Assembly: GCA_000507305.1 (NCBI GenBank)
Contig: DF241100.1
Location: 1-64,000 of the forward strand
Source: Breviolum minutum Mf 1.05b.01
Lineage: Eukaryota; Sar; Dinophyceae; Suessiales; Symbiodiniaceae
Direction: 5' to 3'
DNA length: 64,000 bases
Positions 22,309 through 33,900 of this stretch are shown piece by piece. Position 1 is the stretch's first letter; each line of letters opens with the position of its first letter. The notes under the pieces are model-generated. The model was not told the origin of the DNA and ran no database searches. It saw only the letters and a list, made by a program, of their open reading frames with translations. Both the position numbers and the translations under genes were made by a program.

Positions 22309-22997
22309 GTGAGTCGGGATGAATTCATGGTTCCCTAGGGGTCCGGACCCCCCCAAAAAAAAGGCACCTCAAGGAGAATCCTGCGAAATCATATAAATTT
22401 AGTTAGTAGTTCGGTAAGGAATTCGTGAGGATGTAATTTTCTGTTTTTATCTTGTTGAAGGAAAATGCTGGAAAAAATGGGTGTTGTTATTATAAGCCGA
22501 GCCGCTAAGCCGCCTTCCTTCTGGAGGTTGGTGGTGCAGTGGTCATTTTATTCAACTAGGTCCGAACACTAGGCATCCAAACCCTCCTCAAAAAAGGTGT
22601 TTATGGACCCTGAACACATACAAAAAACACACCTTTTCAGGAGCTGTTTGGATGATTTTGGATAATAAGCCAACATGACTCGGGACGTCGCGGAAGCTGT
22701 AACAAACCTGAATATTTTTCAGGTTGGTTTCTTGTTGGACGACTTTCCCATACTTTCCCTAATCATTCGCGATTTGAAAAATAAAACAAGCGCGAGCAAA
22801 AAAACATGTGTTTTTTCGTTTTTTTACATGGCGATGAGATGCTTGAAATCACCTCCATTTCATGATATTTCATGAGAATCTAAGAGGCCCACCCCAAAAA
22901 ATGGTAGAAAAGGATGGTTCTAAAAAGGAGTGGAGTTTGTATGTTGCCGTTTTCTCGCCTTTTGCGGTCTTTTCGGATCCCTGGTTCTTGTGGGCAG

Positions 22998-23063
22998 CTG
23001 CGGACAAAAGTCGTGTGAAAATGCCTTCAGGGAGTTTGAAGGAGGGTGGGTCAAGTGTCAAGG
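22998..23063 (+). CDS. candidate short exon
   Basis: Acceptor TTCTTGTGGGCAG; one frame reads KSRVKMPSGSLKEGGSS, another CGQKSCENAFREFEGGW. Ends at CAAG|GGTTGG. A family C element follows at 23131. Frame unresolved. Confidence 0.35.
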
Positions 23064-23130
23064 GTTGGTTGTTAGAGTATTCCGTGTGTATAGTCCGTTC
23101 GGATGGGTATGAGGGAAAGTTAGAGTTGAG

Positions 23131-23238
23131 GTACCCTCCCGAAGTTTAACATAGCCCCTGAAAATAGGCAATCCCAAAAGGAAACTAATCTTCCAACCAT
23201 CCATTTTCAGGGGCTATGTTAAACTTCCAGGGGGTAGT
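23131..23238. repeat. family C inverted-repeat element
   Basis: GTACCCTCCCGAAGTTTAAC then ATAGCCCCTGAAAAT; mirrored by TTTTCAGGGGCTATGTTAAA then CTTCCAGGGGGTA. Near-perfect arms. Confidence 0.9.
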
Positions 23239-23670
23239 CTATCGTTTTTTGATGGTCTTTCCGCTTTGCTTGAATTTTCTTTGCTCCTTTGAAGCCTGGT
23301 CAGAAGTTGGGGGGGGGGCCTTTCGTCGAGAAACCCCAAAAACTTTCTCCAAATGGAAATGACATCTCTGAAGGGTGAAGATTTACTTTAACAATTAGAA
23401 AATAACAGGTTGACCTGATTGATGGTTCAGAAACGTAGTTTTCTGATAGATATCATTCTTGGGTGGTGGTCAATACTATATATAAGCTTAATCTTTTTTT
23501 TGGCATCTTTATAGCCTAATCTTTCTACATACCTCATCGTTTACGACCAGCGACTCGCAGGACCCAATAAGGTCCCCAATGGCGGCTGGGATCACGAGGC
23601 GCAGTTGGGGGTAATTTGATCCGAAAATTTTGCCGAATGCATGGAACCTTTCACCTTTAGACTATTTTCT

Positions 23671-23749
23671 GGGTGGTGGTTTCAAGCATTTTTTATTTGC
23701 ATCCTATAAATTGGAAATGATCCAATTTGACTAATATTTTTCAAGTATC
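23671..23749. repeat. family B element, 3' truncated
   Basis: GGGTGGTGGTTTCAAGCATT...CCAATTTGACTAATATTTTT then CAAGTATC; the right arm is missing. Confidence 0.7.
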
Positions 23750-24053
23750 TAAGTATTTATTCGGATTTACAATCCCATAGATGGATTGATTATTTTTACC
23801 CGGGCTTGTCACAAGGCTATTTCAAATGCTTCATTTCACCATTAAATTTCGCCGTTTTTGAGGGAACAATTCACTAACCACGTGCTGTTAAACACATCCC
23901 CAATAAGATGTGAACCTCAACGTTTCGAGCTAACTAGAGCCATAAAAAGGGTCACCAAAAAAATCCCCTCCAGAACTTGATTAACAAAATTCAATATATA
24001 CAGTAGTATTAGTATGTAGATATTTTTCAAGAAAGAACCAGCCAGACAGAAAC
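23750..24053. other. no gene recognised
   Basis: AT-rich unique sequence without a convincing exon. Confidence 0.35.
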
Positions 24054-24350
24054 ATGAAAGAAGAACCACCAGGACTTAACCATCCCAAAAAGGTCACTTT
24101 GAATCACCAGGCACATTCATTTCCCAGTTGTTTGTTGCCCGAATTGACCCAATTTGACCCCCCCCAAAAAAACAACGGACACCGCCCTGCTGAACCTGTT
24201 GCCGAGGCCTTTGCCCTCGCCGAGGCCGAGGACTTGTTGCGTCGGCAGCAGTCTCGCGCGCAGTTAGCGCCCGAGGGATGGCATTTGGATCGTGGCGAGG
24301 AGGAGATGGAGTTCTGCTCGGGCGAGACGAGACGAAGAAAAGAAGATCCC
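24054..24350 (+). CDS. candidate first exon, possibly of the HflX-like gene
   Basis: ATG at 24054 opens a frame whose second half is GC-rich and strongly coding (EPVAEAFALAEAEDLLRRQQ, then GWHLDRGEEEMEF). It lies about 440 bp upstream of the first recognisable HflX exon on the same strand. HflX N-termini are variable, so membership is an inference. The donor was not fixed. An antisense open frame over the same DNA is a GC-rich shadow. Confidence 0.5.
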
Positions 24351-24792
24351 ATAGGATTCCTATGCCTCGTATGGGCACATCATGTTACATATAGATCCTA
24401 TAGTCGGAATGAACCATACACATGTAGGTGAACGTATCATAATTATCTACATTGATTCCTATGAAATTCTGGCTTTTAAAATAGCAGTTCAAAAGCATGA
24501 AAAAAACACGCAACGTGTTAGGGATTCTGCCTGTGTTACAAACAACTTAGGTGGTGGTTATGGCCCTGTTTTTCTTCCAAAGGGTTGGGCTTAGGCCTGA
24601 GAATTTTTTGCTGCAAACTCTAAACTTGGCACACCTGGGACCTGCCGTTATTTTTTTTAAACGCAAATGGCCCCGTTTTTTTTGAATTTATTAGGGTTTT
24701 CAATACTAAGCCTAAGCAAGCAAACCTGTTGTTCACTTTTTGTTAGTGTGGTATAGGGACTTTAGAGGCTTAACGTTGACGACTTCTTCCAG

Positions 24793-24916
24793 GAGAGTGA
24801 TGATGAGTACGATATCCACGAAGCAGCTTGGAAGAATGGCATCATCAAACGTCAATGGGCCGAGACCACTGTGGTGAAGATCCGTTTGATCGATCCAAAC
24901 ACCTACTTCGGCAAAG
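24793..24916 (+). CDS. HflX-like exon: N-domain, RLIDPNTYFGK
   Basis: Acceptor GACGACTTCTTCCAG. The frame begins ESDDEYDIHEAAWKNG and ends RLIDPNTYFGK plus one base. With a GC donor (AAAG|GCGGGG), phase 1 fits the exon at 26011 and gives YFGKGKVNEL, the HflX YxGxGK motif. A GT donor at 24947 also exists but would add a Gly/Val tail and break the motif. Confidence 0.65.
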
Positions 24917-27900
24917 GCGGGGTTTTCCCGGTGGAGTTGCGGGAAGGTTGGTGGGGGAAGGTGGGTGCAACCCCTTTCGGGGCAAAGGGTTGGGTGTTGG
25001 TTTTTTCAGCAGGTTTTGGAAGTTTGGTGGTTTTTGATTCTCTTTGTTGCGCTTGGTTGCGGTGGATTTTCTGCCAGGGGTTGTGGTAGTCGTTTGCAGA
25101 AATATTCTGGAAGTTGGATGCTGTACCTCAAAGGCATTTACTGTAAGCATTTATTAGTGGGAATGCCAGAGGGTGGTTGATTGTGAATTTCAAATTGATG
25201 AAGGCTTGAATGCTTTCAAGATGTGATTTCGGCAGATTTCGGAAAAAACAGATCAAAGGTTGTTTATATGAAAACATATGACAACTAATGGGGATGCACC
25301 AAATGGTCTATACAGCATTTTTCATAGAAACATTCACTTGTTGCCCCAGAATCATTTGATGAGCTGATGGGGATGATGTGATGATGCGTGCATTGCTGCT
25401 GCATGGATGAAAGTTTTGGCACTGTTACTGTTATCTATCCGTATCACAGTTATCAGCTGGCCCCGGTTCAAGCAGAAACACCATCAACAAAAGCGAGGAG
25501 ATAATCCAGTGATAACCGATCACCAGGCGTCATGGGCCATTCTTGATATGACCATCTTTTTCAGGGTGTGGTGAGCGAAAAACGTGACCCGAACTCAAAG
25601 GATGCAAAATCACTTGGGATCTTCAAAGGACCTCCTGTTCGCCAAATTTTGCGAAGCATAATATTGGTGGTTTTGTTTGCTGAAATGAGTTTTGGGGTAT
25701 TTTCTTGGGTGTTCCCCCCACCCAGTAAGAGTGATTGCCACGATGGGACTCTTTTTTGGGGGCATCCAAGGGGGGAAGATCCTAATCTTCCGTACGGAAA
25801 GTTTCCAACTAAGTTCCATAGACTAAGGTACACTAAGGTAGGGTACCTATTGCCATGAATTATAAGCAAGAGGTTCAATGGAAGTTTTTTACGACTTGGT
25901 GTTGGATGGGTCGCATTGTTTTTTCTTCCGCAAATAACATCATCGACTAGACCAGACGTTGTTACAAATCACTCCATTCCCTGCGTTTGCTCTCTATGCT
26001 TTTACCCCAGGGAAAGTGAACGAGTTGGCCTTGTATGTGGCAGAGACCCTTGCCCCGTTGCGATAGCGATTTTTCGGGTCGGATCGAGATCCGTTGAGCC
26101 AAGAGGAACGCAAGGTTTTGGGGGGATGAAGTCTGGTTTAATCAGATTTAGTGTATGAGACTTGGAGGATTTTTGAATACGACTTGATCCCTAACTTTCC
26201 CTTGAACCAATGACATCGCCAGCTTTTGTTCCTCAGTTGTTACTGCTTGGGGCTGGCTCACCGCTGAATTGTGTTGTTTTTTTCTATGTAGCTTGGTGGG
26301 AAAAAAATCCGAGGAATCCCTGCGACTTTGTCTTCGTGAATACCACGTTGACCCCAACGCAGTCCAGAAACTTGGAAACAGCACCTTGGTTCACTAAAGC
26401 CCCGAAGTTTAACAGCAAAATGCCCCTGAAAAGTTACCGAAACCCAATAGGAAATTGATCGTTTTCCAGTCCCAGCATTTTTCAGGGGCGAGCTGTTGAA
26501 CTTTGGGGGTATAACTTTTTTGGGGGGTCGAGCTCCTTGTGTCATTCCAGTTCCCGAGATTTCTTCGTTGGAAGATGTTTCCGCCAGACGTATAGGTAAA
26601 AAGACACCCCAAAACGCCACCTTGGGATGACCACTGTGACAGGTTATGAGTTTTCAAAAGATGTATCAAACTTTCGAGATTCAAAAAGTGAGCTTTCAAC
26701 AGCAAATAAAAGGTCCACCCAAAGACTGAAGGGTCTCAGCCGATGTTGGGATTCCCAGGATTCCACCGTGGAGTTTGACTTATGTAGATGGTGATCTCAT
26801 AGAAATCCGGGACCCTAAAGAACCTTAGGAAGGAGGGGTCTTTGACAGGTCAATGGGTGACCTTGCTGTAATAATTTTCTCGCATGGCATATGTCATATA
26901 TATATATATATACATACATGTTTGTTTTCATTGCACTCCAGCGAAGTTAAAACATAGCTGGCTGGAAAATGGACCATTGAAACATATATGTCATAGTGAA
27001 ACACGGGCGATGTTCATTGATATTTTTTCTAGTCATAAGGCAGCTGAATTACGTCCCGTATAGTTTCTAGAAAGCATCGTTCAACAACAGTCCTACCATG
27101 TCCGGTGATGGAAATCATTTCCTAAGATCAATCGTGTGATTAGTCAGTTTGCTATTAGTCAAGGTGTGCCTATAGAGTCGGTATGAACCTCCATTTTTTT
27201 TGAAACAATAAACCTGGAATATGTTTTTGCAAAAACAATGGATGCTTACTGTAATTTTTTCCAACTTCTCCGGGAATTCCGCAAAACATACACAACTTAC
27301 TTGGAAGGGATGGTGTTGAATATCAGATTTTAAGGTGAAACAACCCGTGATTTTTTAGAAGCAGCTGCACCTTGAAAATTGAAAACCCTCGTCCAGCGAG
27401 CGAAACTCCAGGTGTTCAACAACGCCGTTGCAGCTGGCGATGCGCAACAACGGCGCGACGAGAATCGTAGTATTCCACCTGGAACGAAGAAGCCAGGGCT
27501 GAAGGTTGGCCTTAAAGCCTTGAGGCCTTGAGTAGTTGGAGGATGAAATCCCATGACTTGTAAGTGGTTAATAGATGTTAATAGATGTTAATAGCTATGG
27601 TTAGCAAGTCCCCTAAGTAGATACCCTCAACTATGTAGGGTCTAAGATGGTTATCCCTGCATATTGGGGATGGAGGGGTCTAACATAGTACTTGAGGGTA
27701 TCTAAGTAGTTGTTCCATGTTGTTCCCCTTCCAAGTGGCCATTCATGGTTTATAAATGGGGGGTTACTAACCACTTACTGACTGGGATGGTCCTCCACGA
27801 TCTGAAAGCATTCATTGCCATTCCATTTGTTTGGGGCATATCAACCTTGATGCAAAGGTAATTTTGAGATGGCTTCACACTTAACATCTCCTTTGGGTTG

Positions 27901-30900
27901 GTGTCATAGAATGATAATGATTCCTTCTTGGAGACTTGGGGAAGTATTGTTCATGTACAAAGGGTCCAATTTTCAAAGTGGCTGGTGTGCATCGTGATGA
28001 ACTAAATGAGCAAATGGATGGCTATTTCCCATGCTAAACGGAGCAAACGAGCAAATGAGCTTGTGGCTTGAGCACAACAAATAACAGGGGTTGAAAAACT
28101 AAGGCGTTGAGAATTCACAAGTCCTCTAGCGAAGCGAACTACAAAGGTTTGATTCTGTGTCAGTTTGGAAGAGGCATGAAAAGGTGAGTAATAGTCACCA
28201 CCAGGATGACATTACATGTGTAGGTTCGGAGATCAACTGAATCCAGGTATTGAAAAATGCAAGATAACATCATGGTGTGGACCATTACTGGGAAAGGGGG
28301 GTGGTGTCAAATTAGATCCATACAATCCAATTACCCATAGTATCCATGTAGGGCATATTGACATATGAGTGGAATCCCATGGGTGGAATTCTTTGGATGA
28401 AAAAATCTCGCAAGATGTTGGACCATCAACAGCTGGTAATACCAAGGAACCCTGGTTTGGAAGTCATCGACCGGAATCGATTGGTAGGGGACCTCAAAGG
28501 CGGTCTTTGGAGGGCGGGTCTCCATGAACTTTCAGGCATGTTCAACATGGAGCGTTTTTTTGGGTCCTAAAAAACTAACAGCAAAACTGCACTTGACAGG
28601 ATGTTAGGAAGTTGGAAGATGACATTTCTTGTGTTGGAAGGTTTGAAAGCTTTGAATAAGTAGGACTATTTTTCAGGTGACTTATCAGGGGCATGGGCAG
28701 TTGTTAAAAACTTCCAGGGGTTGTTTTCTAAGGAACACTTGGACCTGGAACTCCAAAGACCTACCAGTTTTTGTCCCATGGGATGTTTGGATAAGACAAT
28801 CCTTTCCCATGGTTTTTAAAGATTTGGATGAATTTTCCTATAAGAATTTTCCAAAAAATACCCCCAAGAAAAGCGCATAGCAGAGAACCGCCCTAAGCAA
28901 CAGTTCATGAAGGAATTCAGAATTCTTTTGGGGGGGTTGGGGATGCCTGCAATATGCTCCAGGGGGTAGGCGGATTCTATGAAGTTTTTGCCCGGAAGAC
29001 AATATCTCTGTCAGTTTGATCACGGGTGTGTTTATCTCATCTCCGGGGGTGGGGGTGGGAAAAACTCTTAAGATTCTCCCAGCAGTGTCCTTGTGTCGTG
29101 AATGAGTGAATCTTTCCATAAATCTCATGAAAAGTCTCCGAAGACGCGAGACTTACGGTTGATGGAAGAATTTTTCAACAACCACCTGGGACCCGGGATG
29201 GTTGAAATCCTATCAATAAGGAGATATATCATAAGCATCATCCTTGGTGGTCCACGCCGGATTTTATCGGATCCTACAACCATCAGGTGTTGGATATTTT
29301 CAACCTTCGTGCCAAGACACCGGCCGCAAAGATTCAGGTGCTTGCTTTTGGAGCCTGAAAAATATGTCCAATGGGAATTCTAGGTGGTGGTTACAAATAT
29401 TTTTTTTTCATCCCTATTTGGGGAAGATTCCCCATTTTGACTCATATTCTTCAAATGGGTTGAAACCACCAACTAGGAATTGGATGGGATTTTGGATTTT
29501 TCTTGATGATTGGTGTGCTGTTTTTTTTAACCGTATTTTAGGTTGGCCCTCACAGGAGTCGCTATGTTTTACTAACGTTGCATCATACCAGTGGTGTTTT
29601 TATTACTAACGTTGATAGGTAGTTGATCCCATTATTTACTGTACCAGGGTTTCTGTACATTCCATGTTTTTGGATTCTGAACCATCAACAGTATATGAAT
29701 GTGTGTTTAGCCTATACTGGGAAGATACCCCAAACTTCTCCATAAATCCCCGACAAAGAGACAGCAATTCCTTCATAAGTTGGATGGTGAAACATCTTCC
29801 AGGGATGGGTGGGTGAGAGCTTTGAATCGTGCACATAATATAATAAGTGTCAGGGATCATTGAATTACCCATGTGGGATGAAACAATTAATGTATATAGA
29901 ATGGCAAGTTTGAAAGATTTCCACTTAATACACTTCCGAAAACTAACATAGCACCTCAAAATAGGGGTTCCCAAAAGGAACGTAGTATTCCAACCACCAG
30001 GATTGCTAAATTCATGACCCCTTTTACTACTCGACTCTACCGAACTCATGATAGCTGTTGAGAGATCGAATGTAATTTCCCCATTGAACCACTATCACTT
30101 GCCTGGGTTGGTGCTAGGAAACTGTCCTATGAATTCGGTATTTTTAATCAGTGCTAATATTGCGAAACGACCCTTGTCTAGAGAGTAACCGGGCCAAGCT
30201 TAACAAGTAACCATTGTTTTTTTAGAAACTAAGAGATGCCAATTTTTTCCAAAGAAACCTCTGTTTGCTGATATTTCTGTGAGAGAGATATTTGATATTT
30301 GCCATATAGTTCATCTATTTTTTCCGTTTCAAGGTTGCACAACCGACTTCCAAGCACCAACAAATAAATCAATTGTCAAACTTGAGAAGTTAGGCATCCA
30401 GGTTATAGTATTGGTTATTTAGGTCCACTTGCATCAGAAATTTGAAGGAAACCCAGACATCTTTCATGAAAATATTGGGATTCTTTGAGAGGCTCTTCCT
30501 CAAAACCCAACCGGAAAAGACGAACTCGAAGTATGAATCCATCACTGGCAGGAGATCTGAAATGTGATCTGGTTAAATATTAAATTCGGAATGAATTCTG
30601 AATGATTAGTCCCTGGAAGATTAACGGCTGGAACCTACAGCCATCACCCATTTAATAGAAAAGAAAATGATCTGAAACAAACCTCCATGAGGACATGTTC
30701 CAAAATGTTAATCTTCATGGGTGTAGCTTAATGAATTCCTAGGATCCCTTTATGAAAGGAGATGGTGTTACGTAGGGATACCGGGCTACGAATCCTAAGC
30801 CAAAATAGGCCCCAAACCACCTATTTTACGATTGGTTCACCCAAAAAAAACTTGGTTTGCCGAGATCAAGTTTTCAGGTCCTTCCTTAGTTAATATGATT

Positions 30901-33900
30901 TTGATTGATTTTGATCTTAGTTCACCCGTTTTTTTATGTTTGGGGGGGTTGGTGGACTCAAATGGATACATAGGATACACCCTGGAAACATGTACGGCTG
31001 GAAGCCCAAAAGTCATGGAAGTTTGGTTCAGATCCATGTGATTTTTTGGCTCCGCCTTTTTTGTCTTATTCCCCAACTGGGACCTCTTTCCCACGAGGTG
31101 GGCTTGGCGAAGCTGGAGTATTTGAAAACTCGGCTGACGCTCAGCAACAAGACACGCTTCAAGGCGGTCGGGTTTGTCGGGGCTTTGGCGGTGGGAGTTT
31201 TTTTTTCCTGCGGCGATGTGGTTGTCGATTTAAGGACGGGAAAGAAATGGAAGGGGAGAACATATGGGTGAAGACAGGATGTTTATGAGGGGGAGTTGTG
31301 GTCAGGTATATAATAGAACTTTTGAGGGGGGTGGTTCATTGGAAACTGTAGGGTTTTTGTTTTTTGAAACCTTAGGGAAACACCCTTAAGCATCCCATTG
31401 GCTCAGGGGTTTTGTGCTTATTTATAGTTGAGAGTCTAAGAAAGTTGAGATGACTTGAGCTTGGGCTTAGACAGAATGATCTCCAGTGCAACGTAGCGAA
31501 ACAAGATTCTGCCAGCCCATTCGCCACAAGTCAAAGTGTTACTTGGTGGCTTCTGATTAGGATGGTTTTTTGATGATCATAAATCATAGTTCCAAAACAT
31601 CGCAACTAGGATATGATTAATACATAATTTCCTGTCCAATTGAATAAACGTTTAACATGCCCAACTTCCCGATGCTATACATACTGAACCACATGATCCA
31701 TCAATGAGGCCCACTTCGCCTCATGTCTCACCTTTTTCAAAGACCCCAGTAACGGCTGGCTGGCAGGAAACCATGCAGATGCTGCAAGAACAAGTGGGTC
31801 CCTTCAAAGAAGTGAAAGGTTTCCGGTCCCTCGGAGTTGTGTTTTTGTTTTTTGTTGAACCAAAAATGTGTTGTTTCCAGTTTTTGTTGAACCAAAAAAA
31901 TGTGACCATGAAACGTTGGGTTTTGCGTTGGAAGTATAGTTATAAGTAGATATTTGCCCGTGGAAAAGATTCAGAGGTCTAAAGCACACGCTGTTTGTGT
32001 TTTTTTAAGGTTGTTTTTTTGTTCCGTTTTTTTTCTTCCCCCGGGGTCGAGTGTGGTTGGTGCGGTGCTGAAAAATATCGACCACTTTGGCGATGGATTC
32101 GCTGAACTCACTGAACTATGAATGATTGCATAGATTGAGAGGCAGCAGCCTTACCCACGGGATCCATGTATGGTATATATATATATATATTTACTTTTTT
32201 ATACTTATATTTATACTTATTTACTTATTAGAATGCATACATTTGGTTGATTTTTATGGTAAAGGTAGGTAGATTTTACCATACATGGATCCTACGGGTT
32301 AGGATACTTCCCAAACGATTTGTTGAAAGGAACGGGCCATGTCCTAAGAGTCCTAACATAAGGAATTCAGTAATTCGTAGAAACAATGAACTCCTTTGTA
32401 AAACCGGTCTATCTCTATGAATCTATATACATATCAAGGGTTTAAACTGGTGGAGCTATATACTCCTCCGCCCCCTGAGGACTGATGTGGACGTGCAGTA
32501 CCACTATGAATTGAAGCCATTTGAAACTGAAAAAGCCTTGATACGACAAGCCGAAGGTCGATTGAAGAAGATGTTGGAGACGGAAACTTGCTACGCAAAG
32601 AGACAACAAGGGGGGGTGGTGGTGGAAGGAAGGTCACCTGGTTCTCCAAAAGGTGACAATGGGGGGGGGTTGGGCATGCAACGTTTTCCTACAAGTAGGA
32701 GTTGAAGGTGCCGAGATAGGATTTTTTTTTCGGAGGGGTGAAGGTCGTTTTATAGAGTGAGAGGGATAAGCCAAAGAAGCTCGTTGTGTTTTTCCTATGG
32801 GATTTTCCATGGCAGGTGCAATTTTTTTAGCGGCTTTTTTTCTGGGGGTCGATGGAGAAAGGCAATGAAATACCACCATAAAAATCGCAACACAAAAAAG
32901 TAGGTGAATATATACCATATATTGATACTACGGATATGTATACCAAAGTGGCACCTTGGATTTTGACCCAAGTCTAGCATGGCATAGGGTAGCCGATGGA
33001 CCAGAAGAGTCGAGTCACGGATTCTAATCTTTCAGAAATCTAAGTCGCAGCCAATGAGAGGCAGAGGGGGGTTGACTCACCACCATGCAAGATGTTTTCT
33101 TGCTATAAACATGTGTGACCATTGAAATTGACGACTTGACGACAGTCACGCCCGCTCATTTGAGGAAAAAAAGGTGCGGAAACAACATCGAGTGAATCGA
33201 GAAGGTGTTCCTACCATTGGCATTGTTGGCTACACCAATGCAGGCCGAAACATGGTATGACTTCGATATACCCCCCAACTCCAGGATGCCAGTAGCAAAT
33301 GACGTTTTTTTTTTTGGGATTCCGGAAGCTAAGAATGTGAGTGGCATCCCCGGTGGTGAGTGGCATCCTTGGTGGGCCCAGCCAAGTCCGCAAGTTGTTT
33401 CAACACCTGTGCACCACTAGGGACCTACCAAGTTGTGCAAAGTTTGGGGCTACATCGAACTTGGGGGATGTTTTTAGGTGTATTTTCTTCAGGCAGTTAT
33501 ATGATTATAACCGTTCTAAAGGAGCGTTTCTATAGGTAGGTTGATATGAGGAACATAGCACTACCGCTGAACGAATGGAGATGAGCTTTGGCTCAAGCTT
33601 TGGCTCAACAGTTTTTTTTCTAGAAAGATTCTTTTCGACATGAGAATGCAAAACTATGTTGCTGATCATGTTAGGTCTAATGCGGGGGCATATGGAAGTT
33701 ATAAGCCCGCAGTGCAAGTGGGTATGCAGCCTCCAACGGCCTACCACATGGGAGAAGGGATGCCAACGTACACGCATTTGGTGCAGCCATCCGCAGCTCC
33801 TTGCATGAATGAGTCTGCTTTGCTGAATGGACGTTTGCCCCCTCCTACTCTTTTGACTTCAATGAAGCCGGCAAATCTGGAGAATGCCGACAAGGAGTCG

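Noticed and set aside
24917..24950. GT donors at 24947 and later for the exon at 24793
   Set aside because: They add a Gly/Val-rich tail and separate TYFGK from GKVNEL, whereas a GC donor at 24917 restores the HflX motif in phase.
33244..33260. GT donor in AACATGGTATGA for the P-loop exon
   Set aside because: It would leave NAGRNM and lose the P-loop Lys-Thr found at 38226.
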